Source: Ruminococcus sp. Phil15 (GTDB taxonomy: Bacteria > Bacillota > Clostridia > Oscillospirales > Ruminococcaceae). From it: a DNA stretch of 43,467 bases. A model generated the notes under the pieces. The model was not told where the DNA came from. It worked only from the letters and a program-made list of their open reading frames with translations, and searched no databases. Within the stretch, counting starts at the first letter, position 1; every line of letters begins with the position of its first letter. The stretch is taken from the NCBI GenBank assembly GCA_001940995.1, contig MSHC01000003.1, positions 1-43,467 of the forward strand. The letters are read 5' to 3'. Below, one piece after another: positions 34,807 to 42,222 of this stretch. A program made the position numbers and the translations under genes.

Positions 34807-35798
34807 AGAATGTAAAAAAGAAAATCGCTATTTTAGGCACGATTTTAATGTTTGTAGCCGTAAACGCTTTTTTATACGTCACGATAACAAGCCGTCTTGC
34901 AAATAATTTCAGCGGTACAAGTCAGCTCAAAATGGTTGACGTGTCAAAGTTTCTCCCATTTGAGGAAGCGTCTGAGCTTGCCCGAACAGGTTCTTCGCTG
35001 AAATTCCAAAAGGGCGACGATTTGCCTGTGCTGGACGGTGCGGCTGCGCTTGTTCCCGTCTATGCGTCGGTAATAGAAAATTGCTATCCCGACGGAACTG
35101 TCACTTATGAGGGCGGCGAGTTTTCCGACGATAATTACTATGGCGAAAACTTCGCGTCAGACAGCGTTATGCAGTATCAAAACACAATAAGGGGATTTGA
35201 CGCTCTCGTTGACGGCTCTGTCGATTTGTTTTTTACTGCTCACCCGTCCAAAGAACAGCTGCAGTCCGCCGAGGATAAAGGCGTCGAGCTTACAATCGTA
35301 CCGATCGGATTGGAAGCGTTTGTGTTCTTCGTCAACAAAAACAATCCCGTGGACGGACTTACAGCCGAACAAATACGTTCAATATACAGAGGCGAAATCA
35401 CAAACTGGGAAGATGTCGGCGGCGCTTCAATATTGATAAATCCGCTGACCAGGGTGAAAGATTCCGGCAGTCAAACGATGATGGAGAAGTTTATGGGAGG
35501 AGAAATGCTCACATCAAGACACCCTCTGTCAATATTCGGCGGAGGTATCGGCTATTCGTTCCGGTATTATCTTTCCGGTATGGTAGCGGACAGTAATGTG
35601 AAAATGCTGGCTGTTGACGGAATCTATCCGAATGCCGAGAACATTCAGAACGGCTCTTATCCTATTACCGCAAATTTTTATGCTGTTTATAGAAAAGATA
35701 ATGAAAACCAAAATGTTGTAAAACTCGTTGAATGGCTGTTGTCAAAAGAAGGACAAACTATGATTGAAGCCTGCGGCTATGTGGGATTGCCCGATTAA
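34803..35798 (+). CDS. Membrane-anchored phosphate-binding-like (PBP/PstS-type) protein
   Basis: A 331-residue protein with one N-terminal helix (about 8-28) in place of a lipobox and a periplasmic-binding-protein type 2 domain. DGAAALVPVYASVIENCYP, GSVDLFFTAHPSKEQLQ, VPIGLEAFVFFVNKNNPVDG, IRSIYRGEITNWEDVGG and KDSGSQTMMEKFMGG follow the PstS order of motifs. The start is the GTG at 34803 (AAGGGAG 8 bases upstream). No pstC, pstA or pstB is near, so it may sense or scavenge a ligand with the two small membrane proteins and not feed a transporter. Confidence 0.82.
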   Translation: MKNVKKKIAILGTILMFVAVNAFLYVTITSRLANNFSGTSQLKMVDVSKFLPFEEASELARTGSSLKFQKGDDLPVLDGAAALVPVYASVIENCYPDGTVTYEGGEFSDDNYYGENFASDSVMQYQNTIRGFDALVDGSVDLFFTAHPSKEQLQSAEDKGVELTIVPIGLEAFVFFVNKNNPVDGLTAEQIRSIYRGEITNWEDVGGASILINPLTRVKDSGSQTMMEKFMGGEMLTSRHPLSIFGGGIGYSFRYYLSGMVADSNVKMLAVDGIYPNAENIQNGSYPITANFYAVYRKDNENQNVVKLVEWLLSKEGQTMIEACGYVGLPD

Positions 35799-35828
35799 AT
35801 ACAGCGCCAATAACCGAATACTGATCGA

Positions 35829-35876
35829 AAGCCCTTTGAATTGCTTGGCAGGCGTTTCCCAGGGCTTGTTGTTTGG
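35829..35876 (+). terminator. Candidate terminator after the binding-protein gene
   Basis: AAGCCCT (35829-35835) pairs with AGGGCTT (35861-35867) across a 25-base loop, followed by GTTGTTTGG. Weak because of the loop size. Confidence 0.45.
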
Positions 35877-35903
35877 GAAGTTTATCGCTTCGACAACTGT
35901 TAC

Positions 35904-35932
35904 TTGCATTTTTATTTTCGATATGATATAAT
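35904..35932 (+). promoter_or_regulatory. Promoter of the O-acetylhomoserine sulfhydrylase gene
   Basis: TTGCAT (35904-35909), 17-bp spacer ending TGA, TATAAT (35927-35932). Confidence 0.85.
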
Positions 35933-35984
35933 ACTTAAATAACCCCAAAGCAGAAGCAACCTAAACCGAAAGGATTTGATATTA

Positions 35985-37256
35985 ATGAAGATTGAAACAC
36001 AGTGCCTCCACGAGGGCTACACCCCTAAGAACGGCGAGCCGAGAGTAATGCCTATCGTTCAAAGCACAACCTATGTTTACGACTCCACGGACGATGTTGC
36101 CGCAGTTTTCGACGACCCTACCAAGAGCCTTATCTACTCACGTTTTGAAAACCCGACAACCGACTGCGTTGAAAAGAAGATTGCCGCATTAGAGGGCGGC
36201 GTAGCTGCAATGTGTACCTCGTCAGGTCAGGCTGCATCTCTCCTTTCCATTCTCAACATTTGCGAGGCAGGCGACAGCTTTATCGCTTCCGCTTCAATCT
36301 ACGGCGGAACAATCAATCTCTTTGCCGTAACGCTCAAGAGAATGGGCATAGAGTGTATCTTCGTTGAGCATGACGCAACGGAGGAGGAGCTTTCCGCCGC
36401 ATTCAAGGATAACACAAAGGCAGTATTCGGTGAAACACTCGCCAACCCTGCTATAACAGTCCTCGACATCGAGATGTGGGCAAGAGTGGCGCACGCTCAC
36501 GGCGTTCCTCTTATCGTTGACAACACATTCGCAACGCCTATTCTCTGCCGACCGATCGAGTGGGGCGCAGATATAGTTATCCATTCAACATCTAAGTATA
36601 TGGACGGCCACGCAGTGCAGGTAGGCGGCGTTATCGTAGACAGCGGTAAGTTCGACTGGACAAACGGCAAGTTCCCTTGTATGACAGAGCCTGACGAAAG
36701 CTACCACGGCACCGTTTACACAAGAGATTATGCCTTTGCGCCGTATATCGTTAAGGCAAGAATGCAGCTTATGAGAGATTTCGGCTGCTACCCTGCCGCT
36801 AATTCCTCGTTCCTGCTCAATCTGGGCCTTGAAACGCTCGCCGTAAGAATGAAGAAATACTGCGAAAATGCGCTTATTGTCGCTAAGTATATCGAGGACA
36901 GTGAAATGGCAGAGTTTGTGACATATCCCGCACTCGAAAGCAGCAAGCAGCACGCACTCGCTGAGAAGTATCTCCCTCTCGGAACAAGCGGCGTTATATC
37001 ATTTTCAATCAAGGGAGGAAGAACTGCCGCAGTTAAGTTTATGGACAGCCTGAAGCTTGCCTCGAACGAGGTGCACGTTGCCGATATCCGTACCTGCGTG
37101 CTTCACCCTGCGTCTGCTACGCACCGTCAGCTCACCGATGAACAGCTTGTTGCGGCAGGCATAGACGGAGGTCTTATCCGTTTCTCGGTAGGCCTTGAAA
37201 ATGTCGAGGATATCCTTGCAGATATAAAGCTCGGCTTCGACGCAGTCAGAGCATAA
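35985..37256 (+). CDS. metY: O-acetylhomoserine aminocarboxypropyltransferase (sulfhydrylase)
   Basis: A 423-residue PLP enzyme of the Cys/Met metabolism family. MKIETQCLHEGYTPKNGEPR, PIVQSTTYVYDS, YSRFENPTTDCVEKKIAALE, the DNTFATPILCRP segment and the PLP-Lys motif HSTSKYMDGH are clear. It likely makes homocysteine from O-acetylhomoserine and sulfide in methionine synthesis; a methionine gamma-lyase is the main alternative, but the length fits MetY better. I chose the ATG at 35985. No SAM riboswitch or T-box is seen in its short leader. Confidence 0.9.
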   Translation: MKIETQCLHEGYTPKNGEPRVMPIVQSTTYVYDSTDDVAAVFDDPTKSLIYSRFENPTTDCVEKKIAALEGGVAAMCTSSGQAASLLSILNICEAGDSFIASASIYGGTINLFAVTLKRMGIECIFVEHDATEEELSAAFKDNTKAVFGETLANPAITVLDIEMWARVAHAHGVPLIVDNTFATPILCRPIEWGADIVIHSTSKYMDGHAVQVGGVIVDSGKFDWTNGKFPCMTEPDESYHGTVYTRDYAFAPYIVKARMQLMRDFGCYPAANSSFLLNLGLETLAVRMKKYCENALIVAKYIEDSEMAEFVTYPALESSKQHALAEKYLPLGTSGVISFSIKGGRTAAVKFMDSLKLASNEVHVADIRTCVLHPASATHRQLTDEQLVAAGIDGGLIRFSVGLENVEDILADIKLGFDAVRA

Positions 37257-37288
37257 GGCGTCGGAAAAACAAAATATTGTAAGGCTTC

Positions 37289-37322
37289 GAGGGAAGGCAT
37301 TGCGCTTTCCCTCTTGTTTTTT
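37289..37322 (+). terminator. Terminator of metY
   Basis: A 10-bp stem (37289-37298 with 37304-37313), 5-base loop, then TTGTTTTTT. Confidence 0.88.
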
Positions 37323-37358
37323 GCTTTTGAACGGATAAATAGGATATCGGCGCAGAAA

Positions 37359-37404
37359 AAACGCTCCCGTACTTAAATAAGCACAAGAGCGTTTGCATTT
37401 TTTT
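37359..37404. terminator. Bidirectional terminator before the SGNH gene end
   Basis: AAACGCTC (37359-37366) pairs with GAGCGTTT (37387-37394); the inside pairs further. T-tracts follow on both strands (TTTTTTT at 37398-37404 on plus; TTTTT on minus). It ends the minus-strand SGNH transcript. Confidence 0.85.
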
Positions 37405-37435
37405 GTCGCTTTAGTATGAAACCTTTGGGAGCGGA

Positions 37436-38377
37436 TTATTCGGAAGCTTCCTCGCTTGAGCTGTCGTCTGCGGCAGAGCTGTCGTCAGTCGAACTGCTGT
37501 CGGTTGCCGAGCTGTCGTCCGGGTCAATTTCAAAATCGCTGAGATACGGGTGAATCTGGTTCTGGAGGAGATATTCTGCGACCTTTCTGTACGCCGACGG
37601 CGTCATGTGCAGGCCGTCGCCCGTGTCGAACTCGCTTTTCAGATGTCCGTTGCTGTCACCCAGCACAGTAATGAGATTGAAGAAATAAATCCTGTTGTTG
37701 TCAAGCTTGTCCACAAGCTCTGCAAGCCTCATATTGTAGTCGGAAATAGTGTCGCCGCCAAGTCCCTGCTCGTATGATGCGCTTACGGGAGCAACGGAGA
37801 TTATTCCGACATACGCCATAGGGTTGGCATAGGTGATCTTTTTGACAAGCTCCTCGTATTTTTCTGCAAAGCTGTTAGGATTGTAGCTTGTGAGGTCGTT
37901 AGGACCTACCCAGATGTATATGTACTTTCTGTCCGCACTGTAAAGAGCGTCCGGCAGAGGTCTAGAAACACCGTCTACCGTCCAGCTTGTGTCCGCTATG
38001 TCATGGACGTGCGCAGAATTCTGCGTGTAAATATACTCGTCCTCTATGTCTTTTACATAGCCCATTCCCGAGCAGATAGCCTCTCCCACAAAAGCGCACT
38101 TCTCAAAGTACTTGTCGTCGTTTTCCCTGACAGTAAGATTGCTCACGGGCGGATTGTCGTTCGTGCCGGAACTGCTGTCGTCGGGGGCAGAACTGCTGTC
38201 GTCAGTCTTTGAACTGTCGTCGGTCTTTGAGCTGTCATCGGGCTTCGTGCTGTCGTCTGAAACAGAAGACGCACCGCCAAGCTGTTCGGGGGATTTGTAT
38301 TCAATCTCGTTTGCACAGCCTGCAAAGCCTGCGCAAATCGAAAGAGCTAAAACAGCGCTTAGTATTTTCTTTGTCAT
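37436..38377 (-). CDS. SGNH-hydrolase-like lipoprotein lacking the nucleophile serine
   Basis: A 313-residue lipoprotein: signal peptide with lipobox Phe-Ala-Gly-Cys (Cys21), an Asp/Ser-rich linker with repeated DDSSK units (about 40-75), an SGNH/GDSL-like domain (about 93-280) and a second acidic Ser/Asp-rich tail. Block I, usually GDS, reads FVGEAICSG, so the nucleophile serine position is Ala100. The GxND block (GPNDL, Asn160) and the catalytic Asp254-xx-His257 pair (DGLH) are kept. It may be a binding protein. AGGGTG precedes the ATG. It has its own promoter (38486-38514) with a tandem repeat in its leader. Confidence 0.82.
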   Translation of the reverse strand: MTKKILSAVLALSICAGFAGCANEIEYKSPEQLGGASSVSDDSTKPDDSSKTDDSSKTDDSSSAPDDSSSGTNDNPPVSNLTVRENDDKYFEKCAFVGEAICSGMGYVKDIEDEYIYTQNSAHVHDIADTSWTVDGVSRPLPDALYSADRKYIYIWVGPNDLTSYNPNSFAEKYEELVKKITYANPMAYVGIISVAPVSASYEQGLGGDTISDYNMRLAELVDKLDNNRIYFFNLITVLGDSNGHLKSEFDTGDGLHMTPSAYRKVAEYLLQNQIHPYLSDFEIDPDDSSATDSSSTDDSSAADDSSSEEASE

Positions 38378-38423
38378 TTTTTGTCACCCTGTCCTTTCCT
38401 TGTAAAATCCGTTTTGTTCGATG

Positions 38424-38448
38424 AAGTTGTTCAACAAAGTTGTTCAAC
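38424..38448. repeat. Tandem 12-bp repeat in the SGNH gene leader
   Basis: AAGTTGTTCAAC occurs at 38424-38435 and 38437-38448, one base apart. Each copy contains the partial palindrome GTTG-TT-CAAC. It lies between the promoter and the start codon at 38377. Confidence 0.7.
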
Positions 38449-38485
38449 ACATATTTTTGTTTGTCTTTTATGTAGCTACAATCTT

Positions 38486-38514
38486 ATTATAAATAAATCC
38501 ACGAAAAAAATCAA
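38486..38514 (-). promoter_or_regulatory. Promoter of the SGNH lipoprotein gene
   Basis: Minus-strand TTGATT (38514-38509), 17-bp spacer, TATAAT (38491-38486). The leader is about 100 nt. Confidence 0.7.
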
Positions 38515-38542
38515 TAGCAATTTATTATCGGCAGGATTTATA

Positions 38543-39499
38543 TTACGGCTTCTCAAACCTTATACCCTGGTAGGAATTTCTCCTGCCAAGCTCCTTGTCT
38601 ATCTCGTTCATAACGCACAGCTTTTTCAGACTCCACAGCGGAGCGACAAGCGTGTCCCTTGCTCCGTCGCCCGTGACGCGCTCTATGACGGTTTCCTGTG
38701 GGAAAAGCTCAAGCTGGTCGCACACTATGTCAACGTACTCCGAAAGCGTGAGAGGAGTAACGCCGCCGCTCTCGTACATATCGCAAAGCCTAGTGCCTTT
38801 GATTATGTGCAGGAGATGAAGCTTGACTGCGTGGGGATGAAGCCTGCCGACGACCCTCGCCGTTTCAACCATCATCTGCTTTGTTTCGTTCGGCAGACCG
38901 TCGATCAGGTGAATGCACACGTTTATGCCCCTGTTGGAAAGAAGCCTGTAGCCCTGCAAAAAGTCCTCAAAGCTGTGACAGCGGTTTATCAGCGCCGCCG
39001 TGCTGTCGTGGATAGTTTGAAGTCCAAGCTCCACAACAAGGTAGGTCCTCTTTGATATGCTAAAGAGCAGGTCTGCAATTTCCTCTGTTATGCAGTCCGC
39101 ACGGGTAGCAACCGCAAGCCCCACGCAGTTGTCAAACGACAGGGCTGTTTCATATGCTTCCCTTAAAAACTCTATGTCGGCATAGGTGTTCGTGCCTGCC
39201 TGAAAATATGGTATGCAGAAGCCGTCCTGCCATTTCTTCTCCATAGCAGACCTGACCTCGCAAAACTGCTTTGTCAGCGATTCACGGGGATTTCCGCCGA
39301 AATCGCCGCTCAGTTTGTCCGAGCAGTAGATGCAGCCTCCACACCCCTTTGTCCCGTCACGGTTAGGGCAGGACAGCCCTAAATTCAGCGATACCTTGAA
39401 CACCTTTTTGCCAAAACGCTCTTTGAGGTAGTGGCTGTATGTGCGGTATCTCTTGTTGTCGCAAGAAAACGGGAACGGATTATCCTTTACCGTGTTCAT
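38543..39499 (-). CDS. Radical SAM protein, TIGR01212 (YhcC-like)
   Basis: A 318-residue radical SAM protein. YSHYLKERFGKKVFKVSLNL opens it, followed by the iron-sulfur cluster motif SCPNRDGTKGCGGCIYCS (43-60), with Cys44, Cys56 and Cys59 the likely ligands and an extra Cys53. PYFQAGTNTYAD and the later HLIDGLPNET match the YhcC family. Its substrate is unknown. It starts 2 bases after the stop of the Thr-rich protein gene and has no good ribosome binding site of its own, so translation is probably coupled. Confidence 0.9.
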   Translation of the reverse strand: MNTVKDNPFPFSCDNKRYRTYSHYLKERFGKKVFKVSLNLGLSCPNRDGTKGCGGCIYCSDKLSGDFGGNPRESLTKQFCEVRSAMEKKWQDGFCIPYFQAGTNTYADIEFLREAYETALSFDNCVGLAVATRADCITEEIADLLFSISKRTYLVVELGLQTIHDSTAALINRCHSFEDFLQGYRLLSNRGINVCIHLIDGLPNETKQMMVETARVVGRLHPHAVKLHLLHIIKGTRLCDMYESGGVTPLTLSEYVDIVCDQLELFPQETVIERVTGDGARDTLVAPLWSLKKLCVMNEIDKELGRRNSYQGIRFEKP

Positions 39500-39501
39500 G
39501 A

Positions 39502-40590
39502 TCAGACTTCGGAATCTTCCGACGGCGGCTCAGGCTCGGAAGGCATTGTAGTAGTGGTCGTTGTAGTCGTTGTGGTGGTCGTAGTAGTAGTCGAGCTTTC
39601 ACTCGGTGTTGTCGTTTCCGACGGGGTCGTTTCGCTCGGCGGTGTTGTTACAGTAGTTGTAGTAGTTTCGGACGATGTTTCGCTCGACGTTGTCGTTTCT
39701 GACGGAGTCGTTTCGCTCGGCGTCGTTGTTTGCGTCTTGGAAGCCGTGTACGAGTACGGCATAGTAGTGGTAAACGAGGTCGTGAGCGACGGGGTAGTTG
39801 TGAGCGTAACTCCCGTAAAGACGTCGCCCTGCGTCGTAGCCTCCGTTTCCATAGTGATCTGCGAGCCTGTCACATCAGGGTCGTTTGATATTACCGCAGG
39901 AGTCGTTGTGGTGTTTTCAGTAGTCTGTACCCCGGACGGCAATGTTGTAGTAACCGTGCCGGTACTGCCGCTCTGCGATGGGTCAGAATCGTTCCCGTCG
40001 TTTTCTTTTGCAGGGAAGCCGTAGAGGTATTTTGTCATATCCGAAAGCCTTGAAGCAAGCGATTCTACACGCAGGTCGTTTATGTACTTGCGTGAAAGCT
40101 GCGCCGTGTAACTGCCGTCTAAAAACGTGTCAAAGGTAAGCTGTGCATTGTCCTCGCCGTACCTCTCGCCTTGTCTTATAAGAAGAAGCGTAAGAGCGAC
40201 AACAAGGAAAAGAAGCGACAGAACCGCCGTGTTTATAAAATTGTAATGGCTCTCAACGCTTTCTCTGCCTAGCTCCGATAGCATTTTGTCGCCCTGCCTG
40301 TCGTCCTCTTTAGGTATCTCAAGACTGCAAACAGGCACGATTTCGCCGTCCTCCTGCGCTTCGGACAGAGCCGTTTCGTCTGCTTCGGCTTCTTCGATAG
40401 CTTCGGCTTCTTCGTATTCCTCTGTCTGATTTAGAATATCTTCATAAGCCGGTTCTGAAATATCCTCAATGCTGTCGGGAACATTATCCGCCGCTTCGGA
40501 CAGCGGCTTTTTTATTTCTTCTTTTGGAGCAGGAGGCATGAGCTTCCCGCCGTCAAGCCTGAAATTAAGGTCGTCAAAATTATCGGACAT
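39502..40590 (-). CDS. Thr-rich single-pass surface protein with a vestigial AlgJ/DHHW-like segment
   Basis: A 362-residue protein: an acidic cytoplasmic part (1-118), one helix (119-138), a short outer segment with DTFLDGSYTAQLSRKYINDL (about 154-173), then a low-complexity tail (about 205-362) dominated by Thr with PSET units and a run of 15 Thr (334-348). The outer segment resembles the entry region of AlgJ/DHHW-type partners of MBOAT enzymes, but the SGNH catalytic domain is absent. The start is the ATG at 40590, with AAGGAG 6 bases upstream; a longer frame reaches into the MBOAT gene. Thr codons are mixed, so the run is not one simple microsatellite. Confidence 0.75.
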   Translation of the reverse strand: MSDNFDDLNFRLDGGKLMPPAPKEEIKKPLSEAADNVPDSIEDISEPAYEDILNQTEEYEEAEAIEEAEADETALSEAQEDGEIVPVCSLEIPKEDDRQGDKMLSELGRESVESHYNFINTAVLSLLFLVVALTLLLIRQGERYGEDNAQLTFDTFLDGSYTAQLSRKYINDLRVESLASRLSDMTKYLYGFPAKENDGNDSDPSQSGSTGTVTTTLPSGVQTTENTTTTPAVISNDPDVTGSQITMETEATTQGDVFTGVTLTTTPSLTTSFTTTMPYSYTASKTQTTTPSETTPSETTTSSETSSETTTTTVTTPPSETTPSETTTPSESSTTTTTTTTTTTTTTTMPSEPEPPSEDSEV

Positions 40591-40616
40591 AAGCTTCTCC
40601 TTTCCGATAGATTGTA

Positions 40617-41993
40617 TTAGCGGATTGCCGCTTCCGTAAGCGTTACAGCGCTCAGCAGGAGCATAACGCAAAGGCAGACCGTCTGTGCAATTCTCGTTGC
40701 CGAGTAGAATTTTACGGATTTTTCGCAATGCTTGTCGATTTTCTCTCTGAAAAAGCCTCTTGAGAACGGAAGGTAGCAGACTGCCAGAACAGCGAGCAAA
40801 AATGCGTTTTGTGTGATTGCGTCCTTTAATGCCACGCTCATAAAGTAGCCTTCGCCCTTGCCTATCAAGCCCTTTGCCCATACCAGCATACCAGAGAAAC
40901 CGTCGAATGCGGTGAGTGAGAACACAAAGCCGAGAACGACTGTTGTGTATGCCCAGGTTATCATAGGCATAATGCTGTCGAGAATTTTCTTGAGGAATAT
41001 TTCCTCAACAGCCACAAATAACGCAGCCGTTACGCCTGCGATAAGGAACATAAGCGTGCTTTTGTACCAAAGACCTATCACAGCGCCGCATATGAGCGTG
41101 CCTATAATTCTGAGGATCTGGTTTTTTTTCTGAAGCGGAGTTATGAACACATCTCTGCCGAAATCGCAGAGCGATGAGTGAAAGCTCCTCGTGAAGCCTG
41201 TAACATAACCCGTGTACTTAAATCCCGTAAAGCTTTCCTTAAAGTCGAAGCCGAAAATTTTTCCAAGACCGATAGACAGGTCGCAAAGCCCCGACCATGT
41301 AACGCATATATTAAGTATGTGCGCACCCATTCCCACAAAGCTTCCCGACATCGTGACCTCGTTCGGGTTGAGTCCTGCTGAGATAAGCCTCTGAAGCACG
41401 GGCGTTACAACCGCAAGCTTTGTCATACCCAGGATAATTCTTGTTAGTCCGTCGCTGAGCTTTTTGCCTGTCACAGTCCGCTTTAAAATCTGCCCACGCA
41501 TATCTCCGTAGCGGACAAGCGGCGTGCCTGTCATAAGAGGGTAGCATACCGAATATGTCATAACGCAGAACGGATTTTTCTCAGCCTCAGTCCTGCCTGT
41601 GAAAACGTCAAAGACATACGAAAAGCCTCTTACCGTCATAATTGCAATGCCGAGCGGCATAAGCTTTTCCGAAAGAGATGCAAGCGTGCTGTCCCCGAAA
41701 AGGAAGCTTCTCTCAAACAGCAGGAATATGCAGGAGTTAACTATGGCGTCAAGCGACAATGCGAATATTTTAATCGGTTTGCTCTTTTTGTCGGAGCAGA
41801 GAAGCCCCATTCCCCAGTCGAAAACGCAGGTCAGCAAAAGGAGAGAAACTGCAAAAGGTCTGCCCCATGTGAAGAACAAAACGGAAGAAATTATCAAGAT
41901 AAAATTTTTATACTCCGTACTTTTTTCAAGAAAACTCAGCAAAAGCGTTATCGGCACGAAGCAGAATAGAAAAATCAGGTCTGTAAAATGCAC
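40617..41993 (-). CDS. MBOAT-family-like membrane protein lacking a catalytic histidine
   Basis: A 458-residue multi-pass protein with the AlgI/DltB-type MBOAT pattern: SSVLFFTWGRPFAVSLLLLT near the start, PLGIAIMTVRGFSYVFDVF, GTPLVRYGDM and SGLCDLSIGLGKIFGFDFKE. The TRSFHSSL segment keeps the first family His (His272). The GLWHG motif reads GLWYKS, so the active-site His is Tyr310. MBOATs acylate extracellular polymers; catalysis here is doubtful. I chose the GTG at 41993 (AAGGAG 9 bases upstream). It heads an operon with the Thr-rich and radical SAM genes. Confidence 0.8.
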   Translation of the reverse strand: MHFTDLIFLFCFVPITLLLSFLEKSTEYKNFILIISSVLFFTWGRPFAVSLLLLTCVFDWGMGLLCSDKKSKPIKIFALSLDAIVNSCIFLLFERSFLFGDSTLASLSEKLMPLGIAIMTVRGFSYVFDVFTGRTEAEKNPFCVMTYSVCYPLMTGTPLVRYGDMRGQILKRTVTGKKLSDGLTRIILGMTKLAVVTPVLQRLISAGLNPNEVTMSGSFVGMGAHILNICVTWSGLCDLSIGLGKIFGFDFKESFTGFKYTGYVTGFTRSFHSSLCDFGRDVFITPLQKKNQILRIIGTLICGAVIGLWYKSTLMFLIAGVTAALFVAVEEIFLKKILDSIMPMITWAYTTVVLGFVFSLTAFDGFSGMLVWAKGLIGKGEGYFMSVALKDAITQNAFLLAVLAVCYLPFSRGFFREKIDKHCEKSVKFYSATRIAQTVCLCVMLLLSAVTLTEAAIR

Positions 41994-42028
41994 AAAAAAC
42001 TTCTCCTTGCATGTATAAATCGTATATA

Positions 42029-42057
42029 ATTTTATCACATTTCACAAAAAGTTGCAA
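42029..42057 (-). promoter_or_regulatory. Promoter of the MBOAT-like operon
   Basis: Minus-strand TTGCAA (42057-42052), 17-bp spacer ending TGTGA, TAAAAT (42034-42029). Confidence 0.75.
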
Positions 42058-42105
42058 GGGAAATTATCGGATAAATAAAAAATTCATAAAAGTGAAAAAA
42101 TGTGT

Positions 42106-42133
42106 TTGCAATTTGTGTACAATATGGTATAAT
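42106..42133 (+). promoter_or_regulatory. Promoter of the epimerase gene
   Basis: TTGCAA (42106-42111), 16-bp spacer ending TGG, TATAAT (42128-42133) with an extended -10. It diverges from the MBOAT promoter. Confidence 0.8.
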
Positions 42134-42155
42134 AGTATAAAGGAAAACTATCACT

Positions 42156-42200
42156 AGGCAAACCTGAAATATTAATTTCGCCAAAACGGGCGGATTGCCT
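42156..42200 (+). ncRNA. Possible three-way-junction leader RNA before the epimerase gene
   Basis: AGGCAA (42156-42161) pairs with TTGCCT (42195-42200). Inside, GAAAT/ATTTC (42166-42170 with 42175-42179) and CGCC/GGCG (42179-42182 with 42189-42192) can form. The element ends 22 bases before the ATG, close to the ribosome binding site. It matches no riboswitch class I know. Confidence 0.3.
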
Positions 42201-42222
42201 TGAAGAAAATGAGGTGGACATA

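Noticed and set aside
35799-35984. SAM riboswitch or T-box upstream of metY
   Set aside because: The leader after the promoter is only about 45 bases, too short for either, and no specifier or anti-terminator pattern was seen.
39431-40024. Plus-strand frame with long Val runs opposite the Thr-rich gene
   Set aside because: Val runs are the direct reverse complement of Thr codon runs; there is no ribosome binding site.
42150-42200. c-di-GMP-I riboswitch, suggested by GGCAAACC in the epimerase leader
   Set aside because: The following GGGACGCAAAG core and the second helix of that class are absent.
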